Shown: positions 34,565-46,555, numbered from the stretch's first letter. The stretch: 64,000 bases of DNA from Adenophora triphylla var. japonica (GCA_022495995.1 JAFEMH010004874.1:62001-126000), one strand, 5' to 3'. Notes: generated from the sequence alone by a model not told the origin. Numbers and translations: made by a program.

Positions 34565-35992
34565 TGTAAGTACCCCAATCTGGATCACCCCTTTCAAACA
34601 CACGGAAACACCGCGGACTCATCAACGCAGTCTCGGAGACCTCTCGGCACTCAAAACCCTCTCAAAACCCTCTCAAAACCCTCTCAAACCCCCAACCAAA
34701 CCAAGGGAGGAGCCTTCCGCAGGATAAAAGGGACAAAAGGACCTTTTGGGAATTTTCAGGAAATCAGAAAAGCAATTAAGGTCCGTACGGACCTCTTTGT
34801 TTCAATGATTACTAAATCCCCTTAAAGTCCACAATATTCCCTCAAATCCCGGAAGAAATGATTACCCAAATGCATGGTTTGTCCGTACGGACCTCTTTGC
34901 ATGCTGAGTTGGTCCGTACGGACCTTCTTGCATGGGGGACATCATCATTCCAGAATATTCACCATCATTGCAGATTCCCTCAAATCGAGGAAATCCAAAA
35001 TTCTGGATAACCAAGAAGGTCCGTACGGACCTCTTTGCTCCGAAATTTTTACTATAAATAGAGGGCTCCCCCTCCTCATTTTCCACCTGCTTTGCCCTCC
35101 TCTTCTCTCTTCCTCCCTTAGCCTTCTCGGCTCCCTCTAAGTCCTCTCGAGGCACTCCCGCCCCTTTCGGATCCTTCCGAGGCCTTCCGAGCTCCTTGAG
35201 GTGCTCAGAAGCCTCCCCGAGCGCTCCCGAGACGCTCCCGCGCCGCCCCGAGGCACTCTCGAGGTACTGAGGCCCCTCGTGGTACTCCGAGGCCTTGCTG
35301 GTCTTTCCACGGTGTCCCAGCTCTTTCAGTCAAACCAGGCGATCCCCCAAACCACGCCGAAACTGCGTCCGAGTGCCTCCTGCCGCCACCACAACGCACG
35401 CCAGAACCTCGCCCGAGTGATCCCGACGATCCCCAGCGCACGCCAAACCTGCGCCGAACGCAGCCTACAACCTCAACTCACGCGAAACTGCTCGGCGGAC
35501 AACCGGCATCTCCCGAAGCAATCCCGATCCGTACCGGAACGCTACTCCGACCTCAAACACCATTCCCCAACGGAAGACAGACACGAACCAACATTGGTAA
35601 GGCTTCCTTCCTATACTATTTCAATACATTTCCATACATAGCATACAATGTAGACATCCGATACAGCATGCATTTTTAAAAGCACACACACACACACACA
35701 ACATTTAAAGGATATTAGGGGTATCCGAAAGACTCGTTTTACGAGGCTACTCGGGTGAGCTCTAATATTCTAATATTCTCTTTCAGGGAGTCATCGACCT
35801 CCGAACTCAAAATCTCATCACACAAAAACAGTTTAAAATTATCTTTAAACTGATGCCCTTTTTCAATGTTTTGGGCTTAATAAAAACGGCGTGGCGACTC
35901 TACAAAAACAAAAACGGCGAGACACGTCGCCCCAACGCGAAAGACGCCAGATGCCGGGGCTGCGAAGCCTTTCTCGGATCCGGGTAATTTCA
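34565..35992 (+). repeat. Tat LTR 3 (3')
   Basis: Starts TGTAAGTACCCC, carries the four palindrome sites and the TATA box, and ends ATTTCA at the CTCAT target duplication. Small indels separate it from LTR 1 and 2. Confidence 0.92.
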
Positions 35993-38971
35993 CTCATTCA
36001 GCCGACGAAGATCAATACAGACACGCCATCCCGTTTGCTCCCGGGTTGGCACCAACTCGCCCTTGTGGTTGATGACGACAGTGATTCCACCCCGCTTGGC
36101 TACACATTGAGTAGGACTCACCCACTCACTATCTGATATGGCATATATAATCCCCATCTGCAGCAACTTCAACACTTCCTTCTTCACCACCTCCATCATA
36201 GGTGGGTTCAACCTCCTCTGCGGTTGCCTTACCGGCTTAACACCCTCTTCTAGTAAAATTCGGTGAGTACATAAAGAAGGACTTATGCCCTTGATGTCGG
36301 CAATAGTCCACCCAATCGCTTCTTTCCGCTCCCGGATCACATCAACTAATTTCTTCTCTTGCTCCTTCGTCAGAACACTAGAGATCACCACAGGAAGTGT
36401 CTTCCCTTCACCCAAGAAAGCATATTTCAAATTCTCGGGAAGGGGCTTCAATTCAAGAACAGGTGCCTTCCCAACAGATGGCAATGGCTTCTCCGGTGGC
36501 ACCTCCAACTGTAGATGACCATAACCCGATGGTGAGACATACATGGCATCCTCAGAAAGGCTCATAACCGCCTCCTTCATCTCATTGGAAATGTCAAACT
36601 CTAACCCGGCATACTCCAAGGCATTCTCTAACACCGACTTCATGTCATCATCTCCTCCGCACACATCGAATACCTCTTGAGCTATGGGCTCAATTACATC
36701 AACGAAGTTCACCGAGTGCATATCCTTAGGGTACTTCATGGCATCAAAGATATTGAACTCCATTTGTTGCCCATCAAACTCCATAGTTAATGACCCATTC
36801 GTGACATCCAACTTGGTACGAGCAGTCGACATGAAAGGCCTCCCTAACAGAATGGGAGCCTTAGGGTCCGTATCCATCTCCAAGACATAAAAATATGCAG
36901 GAAAAATGAGCTTCCCAACCCGAACTAGAACATCCTCAATCAACCCCTTAGGGTACGCATTCGATCTGTCGGCAAGCTGTATAATCACCCGAGTATCCTG
37001 TAAAGGTCCCAACTTTAGGTTCTCAAACAACGCATAGGGCATGACGTTGATTGAAGCCCCCAAGTCAAGCATAGCCATATGCTCCGAATTATCCCCAAGA
37101 GACACCGGAATCACGAACATACCCGGATCACTACACTTTTTTGGCATCCTCTTCTGATAGACTGCAGACACATGCTCACTAATCTTCACATTTTTCTGAC
37201 TCTGCTCCTTCTGGTTCCTCTTCATCGTGCATAACTCTTTCAAGAACTTCGCATACCTTGGAACCGAATGCAGGAGATCAAGAAACGGAATGTTTACCTC
37301 AAGCCTTTTGAATGTGTCAAAGATAGCCTTATCAGGCTCCGGCTTTCTGTCCTCCCTTAGAGCATACAGAAACGGAGGAACTGGCTCATATACAGGAAAT
37401 ACTGGTGCAGTACTCTTCTCCTTTTCAGGAGTCTTCATCTCCGGTGTAACTCTCTCAACCACTATCTCGGGCTCCTCTTCGACAACCACTTCCTCTAGCT
37501 TCTTCCCACTGCGCAAAGTCATTGCACTGACATTAGATTTCGAATTCGGTTCAGTTCTAGATGGTAACTTCCCCGAATCTTTAGCCTCCATTCTCCCAAC
37601 TGCATCTGCCAGCTGACTCATATGCTTCTCTAAATTACTGATGCTCGATTTAGTCTCCTGCTGGAACTGCTGAAAGTTTCCATTCATGGTAGACATGCTC
37701 TGCGCTAGTGATCGGACCATGTCCTCTGTAGACGGTCCCTGCTGCTGTCTTCGTTGTCCAACAGGGTGCTGCATGCGATTGTATTGATTTCCCTGGAACT
37801 GCTGACCATGCTGAAACCCCTGCTGATTATTGAACGGCTGCCTGAAACCTTGTTGACCCTGTGGTGGACCATACCTAAGATTCGGATGAACATTATTCGC
37901 AGCATTGTAGTTGAACTGTGGCGGCCTCTGACCCTGTTGATTGAACCCTATTGCATTGACATCTACCACCTCATCCGTCTGAAGAGTAGGACAAGAATCA
38001 GTCGGGTGCGTCACATCATTACATATACCGCAGGGATGAGGTTGTTGACCCAAAACCAATGTCTTCAATAGGCTCTTCACATCCGCCAACTCGATCTTCA
38101 AATCACTCGTTGTATCACTCGATCCCGCAGCACTGACTTGTCTAACGCTAGACCTCCTTCCATGTGTCCTTGTGATCTTGGCCAATTCCTCTATCAACTG
38201 CTCTGCGTCCCTGGTAGTTTTGTTCAGAATACTACCTCCACAAGCAGAATCTATCCACCGTTTGTCCTGCACATTCAATCCTCCATAGAAGTATACAATA
38301 AGCTGCTCATCATCAAAACCATGATACGGACAACTTCTGCAGAGCTTGTAGAACCTGTTGTGGTAGTCATATAGTGATTCATCTGACCGCTGCTCCATAT
38401 TACTGATATCCCTCTTCATGACATTGATCTGATCTGGAGAGAAGAACTCATCAAGGAACACCTCCTTCAACTCCTGCCAAGATGTAATGCTGTTGGATGG
38501 CAGGTGATAATACCATGTATTCGCGTTATCCTTAAGAGTAAAGGAAAACGCCCTCAGTAATAACTGCTCAAGAGGCAATGCAGCCGGTCTCATGCTCTTG
38601 CAAATCTGCACAAACTGAGCAATGTGTTGACTCAGATTCTCCCCTGGTATCCCATTAAAATGGGGCAACTGGTTCAATAACCCCGGCTTTAACTCAAAAG
38701 TAACCCCAGCCGATAACTCAGGAAACAATACTGCTTGCGGTTGCTCATTCCAGTTCAGAGCAATCCTTTGCCTCAATGTCCGAGGTGGGGGAGGTGGATT
38801 GTGATTGCCTCGTCCATTCCCCCCATTGTTCACAACCTCCGGTTCGACATCACCCATGCCGTTATTATTATTCATCCCGCTCCGCTGCAAATTTCTCATG
38901 TACCTAAAACACCTTTCAATTTCTGGCACAAAAGGACTCACAACTTGATTAGCAGAACGAGTATGGACCAT
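35993..38971 (-). CDS. gag-pol: Athila gag, protease and start of reverse transcriptase
   Basis: 993 codons open on the minus strand. I chose the start MVHTRSANQVV at 38971; an in-frame ATG 39 nt upstream is less likely, because gag in this lineage starts MVxTRS. In order: gag capsid region (about residues 90-270, with FELKPGLLNQLPHFNG), a Gln-rich segment, a zinc knuckle CGICNDVTHPTDSC (CX2CX4HX4C, about residue 312), a spacer, aspartic protease with Asp in LDLGASIN (about residue 636), and the RT start through CIDLRRLNE. The frame is cut by the Tat insertion and continues at 14332. The open frame and clear domains suggest a recent copy. Confidence 0.93.
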
Positions 38972-39084
38972 AAAAGGTTCCACACTACAGAAAACAATAA
39001 TAAAGCGCAATTAATGGAACAAGAAAGAAAATAAAAAAAAAGAAATAGATTAAGAAAAGAATAAGAGTGCAAACAAATAAAATC

Positions 39085-39104
39085 GTTCCCCGGCAACGGC
39101 GCCA
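39085..39104 (-). other. Athila primer-binding site
   Basis: On the minus strand TGGCGCCGTTGCCGGGGAAC starts five bases after the 5' LTR end. It matches the tRNA-Asp 3'-end site used by Athila elements. Confidence 0.88.
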
Positions 39105-39109
39105 AAATT

Positions 39110-40565
39110 TGATAGGTCTAAAGTCGCACGCCTACAAATTAATTAATTACCAAGACTATACTCGGCTACAAAAACTGCAGCTAGGACAAGTCCAGGGTCG
39201 ATCCACTGAAGAACGGTTATTCGATTGCACAATTGTCACTTGACAAGATTGGGGGTTTGTTTGATTTTAATTAAATTCCTAAAACAGAAATTAAGAAAAC
39301 TAAGTTGTAAAAACAATTAAAGGCAAGCACTTCAGATTTGTTTCCATCCCCGTTTATCAATTCAATATCATTGGCACAATTTCTTTTCCTTCCTCCCTAT
39401 TCACTTGATCCGGAATATATTTCAATTCCTATTTCTTTCTTATTAATGGTTATAAGCAGTGACACACTCACCTATTCCCCTAATCAATACCTAAACCTAA
39501 CTGACACAGTCTAGATTCACAATATTGATTGATGAAGCTTTAAGAAATTAAGATAAAAAATTTCACTATTCTTTTTCAAATAGATCAAAACCTAGTTTTA
39601 TCCCTTTTTAATTTACCACGACACGTGCATAAATCTCAAAGATGCTACTTGTGAAAAATCCTAATCTGACACAGACTTAAGATTAAACTAGCATTAAATC
39701 AATTACAAGGGAAAAGAGGGTGATCAAATCTCAAAACCCTAGAAAAGATTTATCAATTAAAAACAAGTAAAACTATGAATAGGGATTCAGAAATAAAGAA
39801 ATCAATACCTTAATTGAATTAACAAACGGTTCGGGATCCAAATCTGAAGCAAAAGGTTTAAGCTTCCATGAAATTTGTTGAATACTCTAAGGAATAATAG
39901 TCATAAAAAACGTCGAACCCTTCACCATTGTTAAAACCTAGTATTTATACTTAACCATAAACCTAAACTAATAAGGAAAGGGAAACTAATTTAAAAAGGA
40001 AAATAAAAAAAGAAAATAATATAGAAACAATTCCCACAAACGCGTATACTGTGCTGAGGAAGACGTCAGAGTACGCTCCATGCACGACTCGTGCAAATCC
40101 TCCATGGCTCGTGCACCCCTACACGACTCGTGCACCCCTGCACGACTCGTGCTTCCTTTGGTCCAGTGCCACGCCTCGTGCTTCCTTGGGCAGGCTTGCA
40201 GATCAATTGAACGACTCGTGCATATAGCCACGAGTCGTGCTCCAACTTGAGAACCCGGATTTCCAGTAACTTGCCTCTTAGCCCTTGAAGTCTCCTTCCT
40301 GTTACACTTTTACCTCCTGGCCTGTAGTTGACTTTGGCTTGAACAAATGCTGACCTTCTAATTTAGCCTCTTTAAAATAACATTGCTTTTCAAATATCAA
40401 CTTCTCAAATTACATCAAAATACTAACATAATCTTCCCTATTACATTATATCCTCACCATTACAATATATAGCAGTTTAACTCAAATGACCATCAAATTG
40501 TACCAAAATTTTCATAATATGTCACGAAAATCGAGAAATTATCATAGATAAAAACCAACCTATCA
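39110..40565 (-). repeat. Athila 5' LTR
   Basis: Direct repeat of 7004-8461 with the same TATA-like box and palindrome array (about 40075-40240). It has a 2-bp deletion where the other copy reads CCATTCGTGCC. In this LTR two array copies that are mutated in the 3' LTR read ACGACTCGTGC. Confidence 0.95.
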
Positions 40566-40570
40566 ACGGA

Positions 40571-40783
40571 TCACTAGACGTATGAGGGGTTTACATTGAA
40601 AGAGGTTTAGAAGGATGATGGGGTTGTTAGGGTCGACCGAATTTGAGAGGGTGGTGAAGTTTGAGGTGGCCATTGGTTGGAGAGGAGGCGGCGGAGAGGG
40701 TATTGCCGAGGGTGGGAAATTGGTGTAGGGTTGGAGTAGCGAAAGACTTAGAGGAAAGACAGATCACTAGACGTATAATACCA
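40571..40783. other. Flank of the Athila insertion with a short local duplication
   Basis: CTTAGAGGAAAGAC followed by GATCACTAGACGTAT occurs at the Athila insertion site (split by the element) and again at about 40747-40775. The sequence between is G-rich and resembles an eroded coding or transposon piece; I recognise no domain. Confidence 0.5.
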
Positions 40784-41032
40784 TATGAGAATATAAGAAA
40801 TATTGTGAAAAGTTGTAATTGTATTATTCATATAATAAGAGTATATATACAAGCGGTTGAGTAATGCCCAAGCTATCTATACTATTCTATATTACATGAA
40901 ATAAGTGAAGCTATGCAATTCTAAACCTAGAAGGAAAGTAAATATTATAAGGAGAAAGAAAACAATACTACTTGTAGAAAATATAGAATAATATATCAAG
41001 AAAAATTCTTGACATCTTTGATATCCTTAATA
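40784..41032 (-). mobile_element. Degenerate Copia LTR remnant
   Basis: Runs from ATACCATATGAGAAT to TTGATATCCTTAATA, matching the start (GATACCATGTGAGAAT) and end (TTGATATCCTTAATA) of the LTRs of the Copia element at 51076-55368 in the same orientation. The preceding ATAATACCA may be the eroded primer-binding site. No internal region follows, so it is a solo or truncated LTR. Confidence 0.65.
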
Positions 41033-41341
41033 CTTTCTTCCTGATTTCCGTTCAATTCTTCTAATCTTGATTTGATTAATTAATAACATCCCAAATTTTG
41101 CATTTACTAATTGACAATTTGTCAATTACTAAATGCAAAATTAGGAATTAATGTTTAGATTCTACTTTTTTGTTTCTTCAAATTTGATGTTTAATTATTC
41201 TAATAAAAATTTAAAATTTTTTATTAATATATTATTATTAATAATATCAATAATAATTTAAATGTTTATTAACACAATTAAATTAAATTAAAATTATTGT
41301 TTAAAATATTTTGATGTTAACAAATAAAAAAATAAAGAATA

Positions 41342-41622
41342 CTCCCTCCGTCCCAACATAAGTTTCTCACTTTTGGCTTTTCACGCAAATTAAGAAAATG
41401 GGTGGGAAGAAAAAATGTTGTGAGTGTAATTTGAAAATAGGAGAGAGAATGAGTGAAGGAAATAGTAAATTATAATGGTGTTGTGTTATTAAAATAATGT
41501 AGGAGAGAGAATGAACGGAGAAAATAGTAAAGATTTTTTGCTAAAAAAGAAAAGTGAAAGTTTTTAATGGAACACCCAAAATGACAAAATGAGAAGTAGA
41601 AATTCTACTGGGACGGAGGGAA
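41342..41622. mobile_element. Stowaway-type MITE
   Basis: CTCCCTCCGTCCC after TA, ending GGGACGGAGGGAA before TA. The interior has AGGAGAGAGAATGA blocks of the local subfamily. Confidence 0.88.
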
Positions 41623-42206
41623 TATTTTGGTAGGAAGACCGAAGGGACTATACTGCTCTTGACAAAGTAGAATGAAGAAAAAGTTGTCTCTTTTGCATGG
41701 CATGGTGGTTGTTGTAAATACAAAAATCACTAAAAGCCAGAAACATATCACGGGCCTGTTCTCTATTCTCGAATCTTTGGTCAAGATTAATGTGATTGGG
41801 CATTTACCAAAAATTAATTTTGAAAAGTGATATTAAAAAAAAATTTTTAAAAAATTACACATGTTGAATATTACACAAATTTCTTGAATATTACAAAAAA
41901 CTTTTTTATATTTTATTTTATTTTTATTTTTTTTACTTTTTTTAAAATAACATTTATCAGTTTTTTTTATAACTGATAAATGCATTTATCAGTTATAAAT
42001 AAGAAATTTTTATTCATTCAAAAAAATAGTATTTTGTAAAATCATATTTACTTGTTTTTTTTTTTTGTAGATTTCATCTTTTTGAGATAGTTTTTGATAA
42101 AAACTCCTAATGTAAATTATAATCAAGAGAAAAATGGTATTTTAGTGCAGTTTTATCATTGTACAAATAATGTTAAAACAAGTAAGTACATTTATTAAAA
42201 GAGTAA
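41623..42206. other. AT-rich intergenic sequence
   Basis: Nothing coding. ATAACTGATAAATGCATTTATCAGTTAT near 41970-41997 is a perfect short palindrome, possibly a tiny foldback element. Confidence 0.5.
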
Positions 42207-42343
42207 GTTTTGGGAGAAACCAGTTTCTCCATAAATTATAAAAAGTTCAATTTTTTTCAACTTGCAAATATTTGACGAATATAAGATCAGTTTAAAAAAA
42301 CAGGACTTTTTATAACTTAGGGAGAAACTAGTTTCCCCCAAAA
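42207..42343. mobile_element. Small foldback MITE
   Basis: Inverted ends TTTTGGGAGAAACCAGTTTC and TTTTGGGGGAAACTAGTTTC (right end reverse complemented) continue inward through TATAAAAAGT. The GGAGAAA...TTTCTCCATAA motif recurs near 63620, so it belongs to a family. Confidence 0.7.
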
Positions 42344-42384
42344 TATTGTGTTATTAAAAACGTTGACAAGTCAAAAACAACGTA

Positions 42385-42682
42385 CTCCTCCGTTCCAACT
42401 CAAACCAGACTTTTTGCCACTTTCGTCAATTGCACCTCAAACCCGGACTTTCCAAAATGGAAATGTTTTTACACTGTTACTCACACTCATTCTCTTATAC
42501 TTTGTTTTTATATTTACGACATCAATCAAATTACTATTTTCCCAATTCATTCTCTCTCTTATTTTGCATTTTATACTCACAACACACTTCTTTACTTTAC
42601 TTTTTTTAATTATCATTTACTTTACTTTTTTTTAATTATCGTGTCTAAAAAGTTAGTCAGGTTTAAGGTGAGTCGGATAGAG
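42385..42682. mobile_element. Stowaway-type MITE, divergent subfamily
   Basis: CTCCTCCGTTCCAACTCAAACC at the left mirrors GGTTTAAGGTGAGTCGGATAGAG at the right, with TA on both flanks. It lies about 140 bp upstream of the NRAMP TATA box. Confidence 0.75.
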
Positions 42683-42822
42683 TATTTATCATATTTATAG
42701 AGAATATAATACTATTATCATCTCAATTTCTGTTACCATCCAAACAAGTTGACTTGGAAAATATTTCAAAGATGATAGCTTTATTAACTTCATGTATTGG
42801 ATGATGATCACAACAAGGCTAG

Positions 42823-42829
42823 TATAAAA
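42823..42829 (+). promoter_or_regulatory. Probable TATA box of the NRAMP gene
   Basis: GTATAAAAG lies about 360 bp before the coding start, and about 60 bp before a likely 5'-UTR donor (TTTGCGG/GTACG at 42887). A 5'-UTR intron 42887-43169 ending TGATTAG is inferred from these signals. Confidence 0.55.
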
Positions 42830-43183
42830 GAGGACTCTGCTCGACTGACGATAATCCATTCATCCTTCTGCCAGTTTCATTTGCGGGTACGAATTCTTCT
42901 CTAAATCCTTCCAATTCCCTCTTCATTGATTTCATTACCATCTTCACGAATTCGGGTCTCTATCATTCTCTCAAATCTGGGTTCTTTTCTTGTTCTTTAA
43001 TCTTGATCTTTTACCACCCCAAAATAATCGTTGTTTTTTTTTATTTATTTTTTTGTATTCGGTTGATTGCTGGTTGATTTAATAGTTTTATACTACTGTA
43101 CATTTGGTTATTTATGTGTTTTAATTCTTTGTTTTTGATCAATTTCGAGTTTATATGTGTGCTGATTAGAGGTGTTTGATGAA

Positions 43184-46100
43184 ATGTCTCAATGGAACAG
43201 AGTGGACAAGGAAAAGATGGCGGCTAGCGGGGGCAATTCGCAGTTCATCTCCAGCACTGGAAATCGCAGTCTTTCAAATGCGCCACTTATTGAGAACAAT
43301 GATTCTGATAAGATTGTCGTACCTGATGTATGTAATCATCCTGTTTATGTTTCTTTTTGTTTAACCTGACATTGTCTGCTTTGTCTTACTAGGATTAATT
43401 GAACATTTTTTAGCTTACAATATAGTGAAATTCTAATTCTTTATTCTTATACCCTTTATTCTTGATTTTGGTTTGTTGATATATTAATATTATATCTTAA
43501 CTCATTGTTTTTTCTTTCATAATGGATTTTGATGTGAATTTTAATTATACTGTCTGAGACTGGTGTAGGCAAAAGGTTCAAGAATAATGTAAATTTTGAA
43601 TATGTTTAACCTTCTTCAGATCATTTGGGGTGTCTTTTGTAAAGGGCGGCTCAAACTATAAGTTGTTATTGTTGGAATTTGTCGTCTCGCAAGCACGAAG
43701 CAGCAATTATTTCTAATTCAGCCTCATTCAATTCACCATTGAGTTCTGAATGCAGCAAAGCAGGATATTCGGGTTGTATATAATGTTAACTTATCCTATG
43801 TGATTGAAAACAGGAACATGAAATAACTTAACTCCGGTTTCAATTACTAAACCAGGCCTTTCTGCCAATAAACTTGTTGCACCTTGTATATTACCCAACT
43901 TACTACATTCTGAGTTGGGATCTTGACTAAGAATTAAACTGAAAATTTGATTTCGTTGATCGTCAGCTAGACGCCTAAACATATGGAGTAGTAGAATTAG
44001 GTTAACTGGCATTCGAAAGCTTGGAGGTTAGCTGGGTTGCAAGTTCTTCCTGCTATTGAACTTTGTCAGTTTAAGCACAAGTTTGATGGTAGAATTTAAT
44101 CAGAGACTTTGCTCAGTTTTGAGATGCTGATGATAACCAGTTCTAGCCGATTTTTCCCTTATAATTCCTCTATCTCAACCAGACCACCACAAAATACTTA
44201 TAGACATGTGTTAGTGTTAATGCCTACTTTAGACATTTGACATTCCGGTAATTGCTTTTAACCATATGATTTTCTCCAATACAAGTAATTTTTTATAAGT
44301 CAAAATTTTCTGGACTTAATTGGTCGTTTTATCTGGTAAATATGCAGAAGACCAGCTGGAAAAACTTGTTCGCTTACATGGGTCCTGGCTTTCTTGTTTC
44401 AATTGCATATATTGATCCTGGAAATTGTAAGATTACAATCTTGTTTCTAGTTATTCTACAACATTGGTGGAGATTTTAATTGACGTTTGATTACCTAATG
44501 TTACAGTCGAAACTGATTTACAATCAGGAGCTCAGTACAAGTATGAGGTATGTTTCACTTCTGCTTATCAGCTTATTTATGAAACTTGGCAACAATAAGT
44601 TGTCTCATACACATTTGCAAAATATCATGGTATTTTAGCACCTTAGAATGTCTTTTATCTGTTCTTAGGTATTTTTTATTTGTTGCGCAGTTACTCTGGA
44701 TCATACTAGTCGCTTCATGTGCTGCTCTTGTTATTCAATCCCTGGCAGCAAACCTTGGGGTTGTTACAGGTTTGTAGTTTCATCTATTGGAATGTGGAAA
44801 CACCACTTTCGATTCTCCATTTGATCATATTATTGGCATATCGGGTCGGGATTCATATTTCTATTGTTTATATATTCAACAGGAAAGCATTTAGCGGAGC
44901 ATTGTAGATCCGAATACGAGAAGGTTCCCAATTTCATCTTATGGGTACTAGCTGAAATTTCAATTGTTGCATGTGATATTCCAGAAGGTAAAGACTGTTA
45001 TGTAATATAAGTTGAATACACCAAGCTCATTCATGTTACAATTGCTCAAATTAACTGCAACCCATTTTTCGTATCAGTGATTGGAACAGCATTTGCTTTG
45101 AATATGCTCTTCAATATTCCAGTATGGTGTGGTGTTCTTCTCACGGGGCTCAGTACTTTGATTCTTCTAGCTCTACAGCAATATGGGGTAATTTAATGTC
45201 TCTTACCTCATAGGTGAAAAACTACAATTAAATTGGATTTTATGGAACTTCCTTGGCTAAAATGGGAATTGGATATAAATTTGTGAGTGCAAGAAATAAT
45301 ATTTTATACCTACAATGAAAATGACAATCAAATATAATGAATTTCAGGTGAGGAAGCTGGAATTCCTGATCGCTTTCCTAGTATTTACTATCGCTGCTTG
45401 TTTCTTAGTGGAGCTTGGGTATGCAAAACCAGATACTTCAGAACTATTATATGGCCTTTTTGTTCCCCAACTCAAAGGAGATGGTGCTACGGGTCTGGCA
45501 ATTTCCCTCCTAGGTGCAATGGTCATGCCGTAAGTTTTTATAATTTTAATTGGCATGCTCTCATCCTCTTGCAAATAAATCTTTTCTTAAATAATATTTT
45601 TTCCTGCACTTCATTCAGGCATAATCTTTTCCTACACTCGGCTCTTGTTCTTTCAAGGAAAATCCCAAGATCTGTTAGTGGCATCAAAGTAATATCTCAT
45701 CTCCAATGGACTAGAGCGAATTAGTATTTCTTCTTAAATATCTGATATTATATGTTCGTGTTAGACTCTGTTTGACTATATAACTAAGAATTAGTACTCA
45801 TGTCTTATCACATACACCGTATACAGGAGGCTTGCAGATTTTATTTGATAGAAAGTGGGATAGCTCTTGTGGTGGCCTTTCTTATCAATATATCAGTTAT
45901 CTCAGTTAGTGGCGCAGTTTGCAGTTCTTCAAATTTAAATGCAGACGATCAGAAGAGCTGCCAGGACTTGGATTTGAACAAAGCCTCCTTTTTGCTTCGA
46001 GTATGTGACCACTACTTCCATCAACTTCGTTCTTTCATTTAGTGTTAAAAAAAAATACTCCCTTCGTCTCATAATAAATGCCGCGCTTTCATTTTTGGTG

Positions 46101-46508
46101 AGTCTCAAAATATATGCCGCGTTTCTAAATAAAGAAATAGTCTTAAAACAATTTTATCATTGTACAAGCAATGCATAAACAAGTAAAGCGTATTTCATAT
46201 AAACATTGACAAATTTATTATGGGACAGAGGGAGTATATTACTGCAAATCTTCATGACAGGGATTGACTTTGATATTGCTCACAGAATGTATTGGGAAGA
46301 TGGAGCTCTAAGCTGTTTGCCATTGCTTTGCTGGCATCCGGACAGAGCTCTACTATAACGGGAACATATGCTGGTCAATATGTTATGCAGGTACTTTGCC
46401 AATCTTTCAAGCGACCTTTAGCTGTAGCTCTTAGTTTCTGTTTTGATATGCTGCTCAGTGCAGTGCAGAGCAGAGCAGAAGGCAAATATATATGCCATTT
46501 TCTTTTAG

Positions 46509-46555
<47 letters not shown>

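Larger units (their letters stand above)
14338..35992 (+). mobile_element. Tat-lineage Ty3/Gypsy retrotransposon with three LTRs, nested in Athila pol
   Basis: Starts TGTAAGTACC and ends GGGTAATTTCA, flanked by a perfect 5-bp duplication CTCAT (14333-14337 and 35993-35997). LTR copies lie at 14338-15747, 31600-33030 and 34565-35992, separated by a long internal region (15748-31599) and a shortened one (33031-34564). Plus-strand gag, protease, RT, RNase H, a second archaeal-type RNase H and integrase remnants are present. Two decayed reading frames and satellite-like arrays follow on the opposite strand. The second RNase H and antisense ORFs are hallmarks of the Tat/Ogre lineage. Every long coding domain has several frameshifts, so this copy is not autonomous. 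Confidence 0.92.
7004..40565 (-). mobile_element. Athila-lineage Ty3/Gypsy retrotransposon, split by a nested Tat element
   Basis: Two LTRs of about 1,457 bp (7004-8461 and 39110-40565) begin TGATAGG and end CCTATCA. They are flanked by a perfect 5-bp duplication ACGGA (6999-7003 and 40566-40570). Reading on the minus strand, the order is LTR, tRNA-Asp-type primer-binding site, gag-protease-RT start (38971-35993), nested insertion, rest of RT-RNaseH-integrase (14332-11882), a long spacer, a post-pol ORF (10707-9254), polypurine tract, LTR. This order, the site TGGCGCCGTTGCCGGGGAAC and the extra post-pol ORF identify Athila. Without the nested element it is about 11.9 kb, a normal Athila size. 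By eye the two LTRs differ at about 25-30 positions. Confidence 0.95.

Noticed and set aside
38001..38060. Zinc-knuckle protein as a separate host gene
   Set aside because: The CCHC motif is continuous with Athila gag and protease in one frame.
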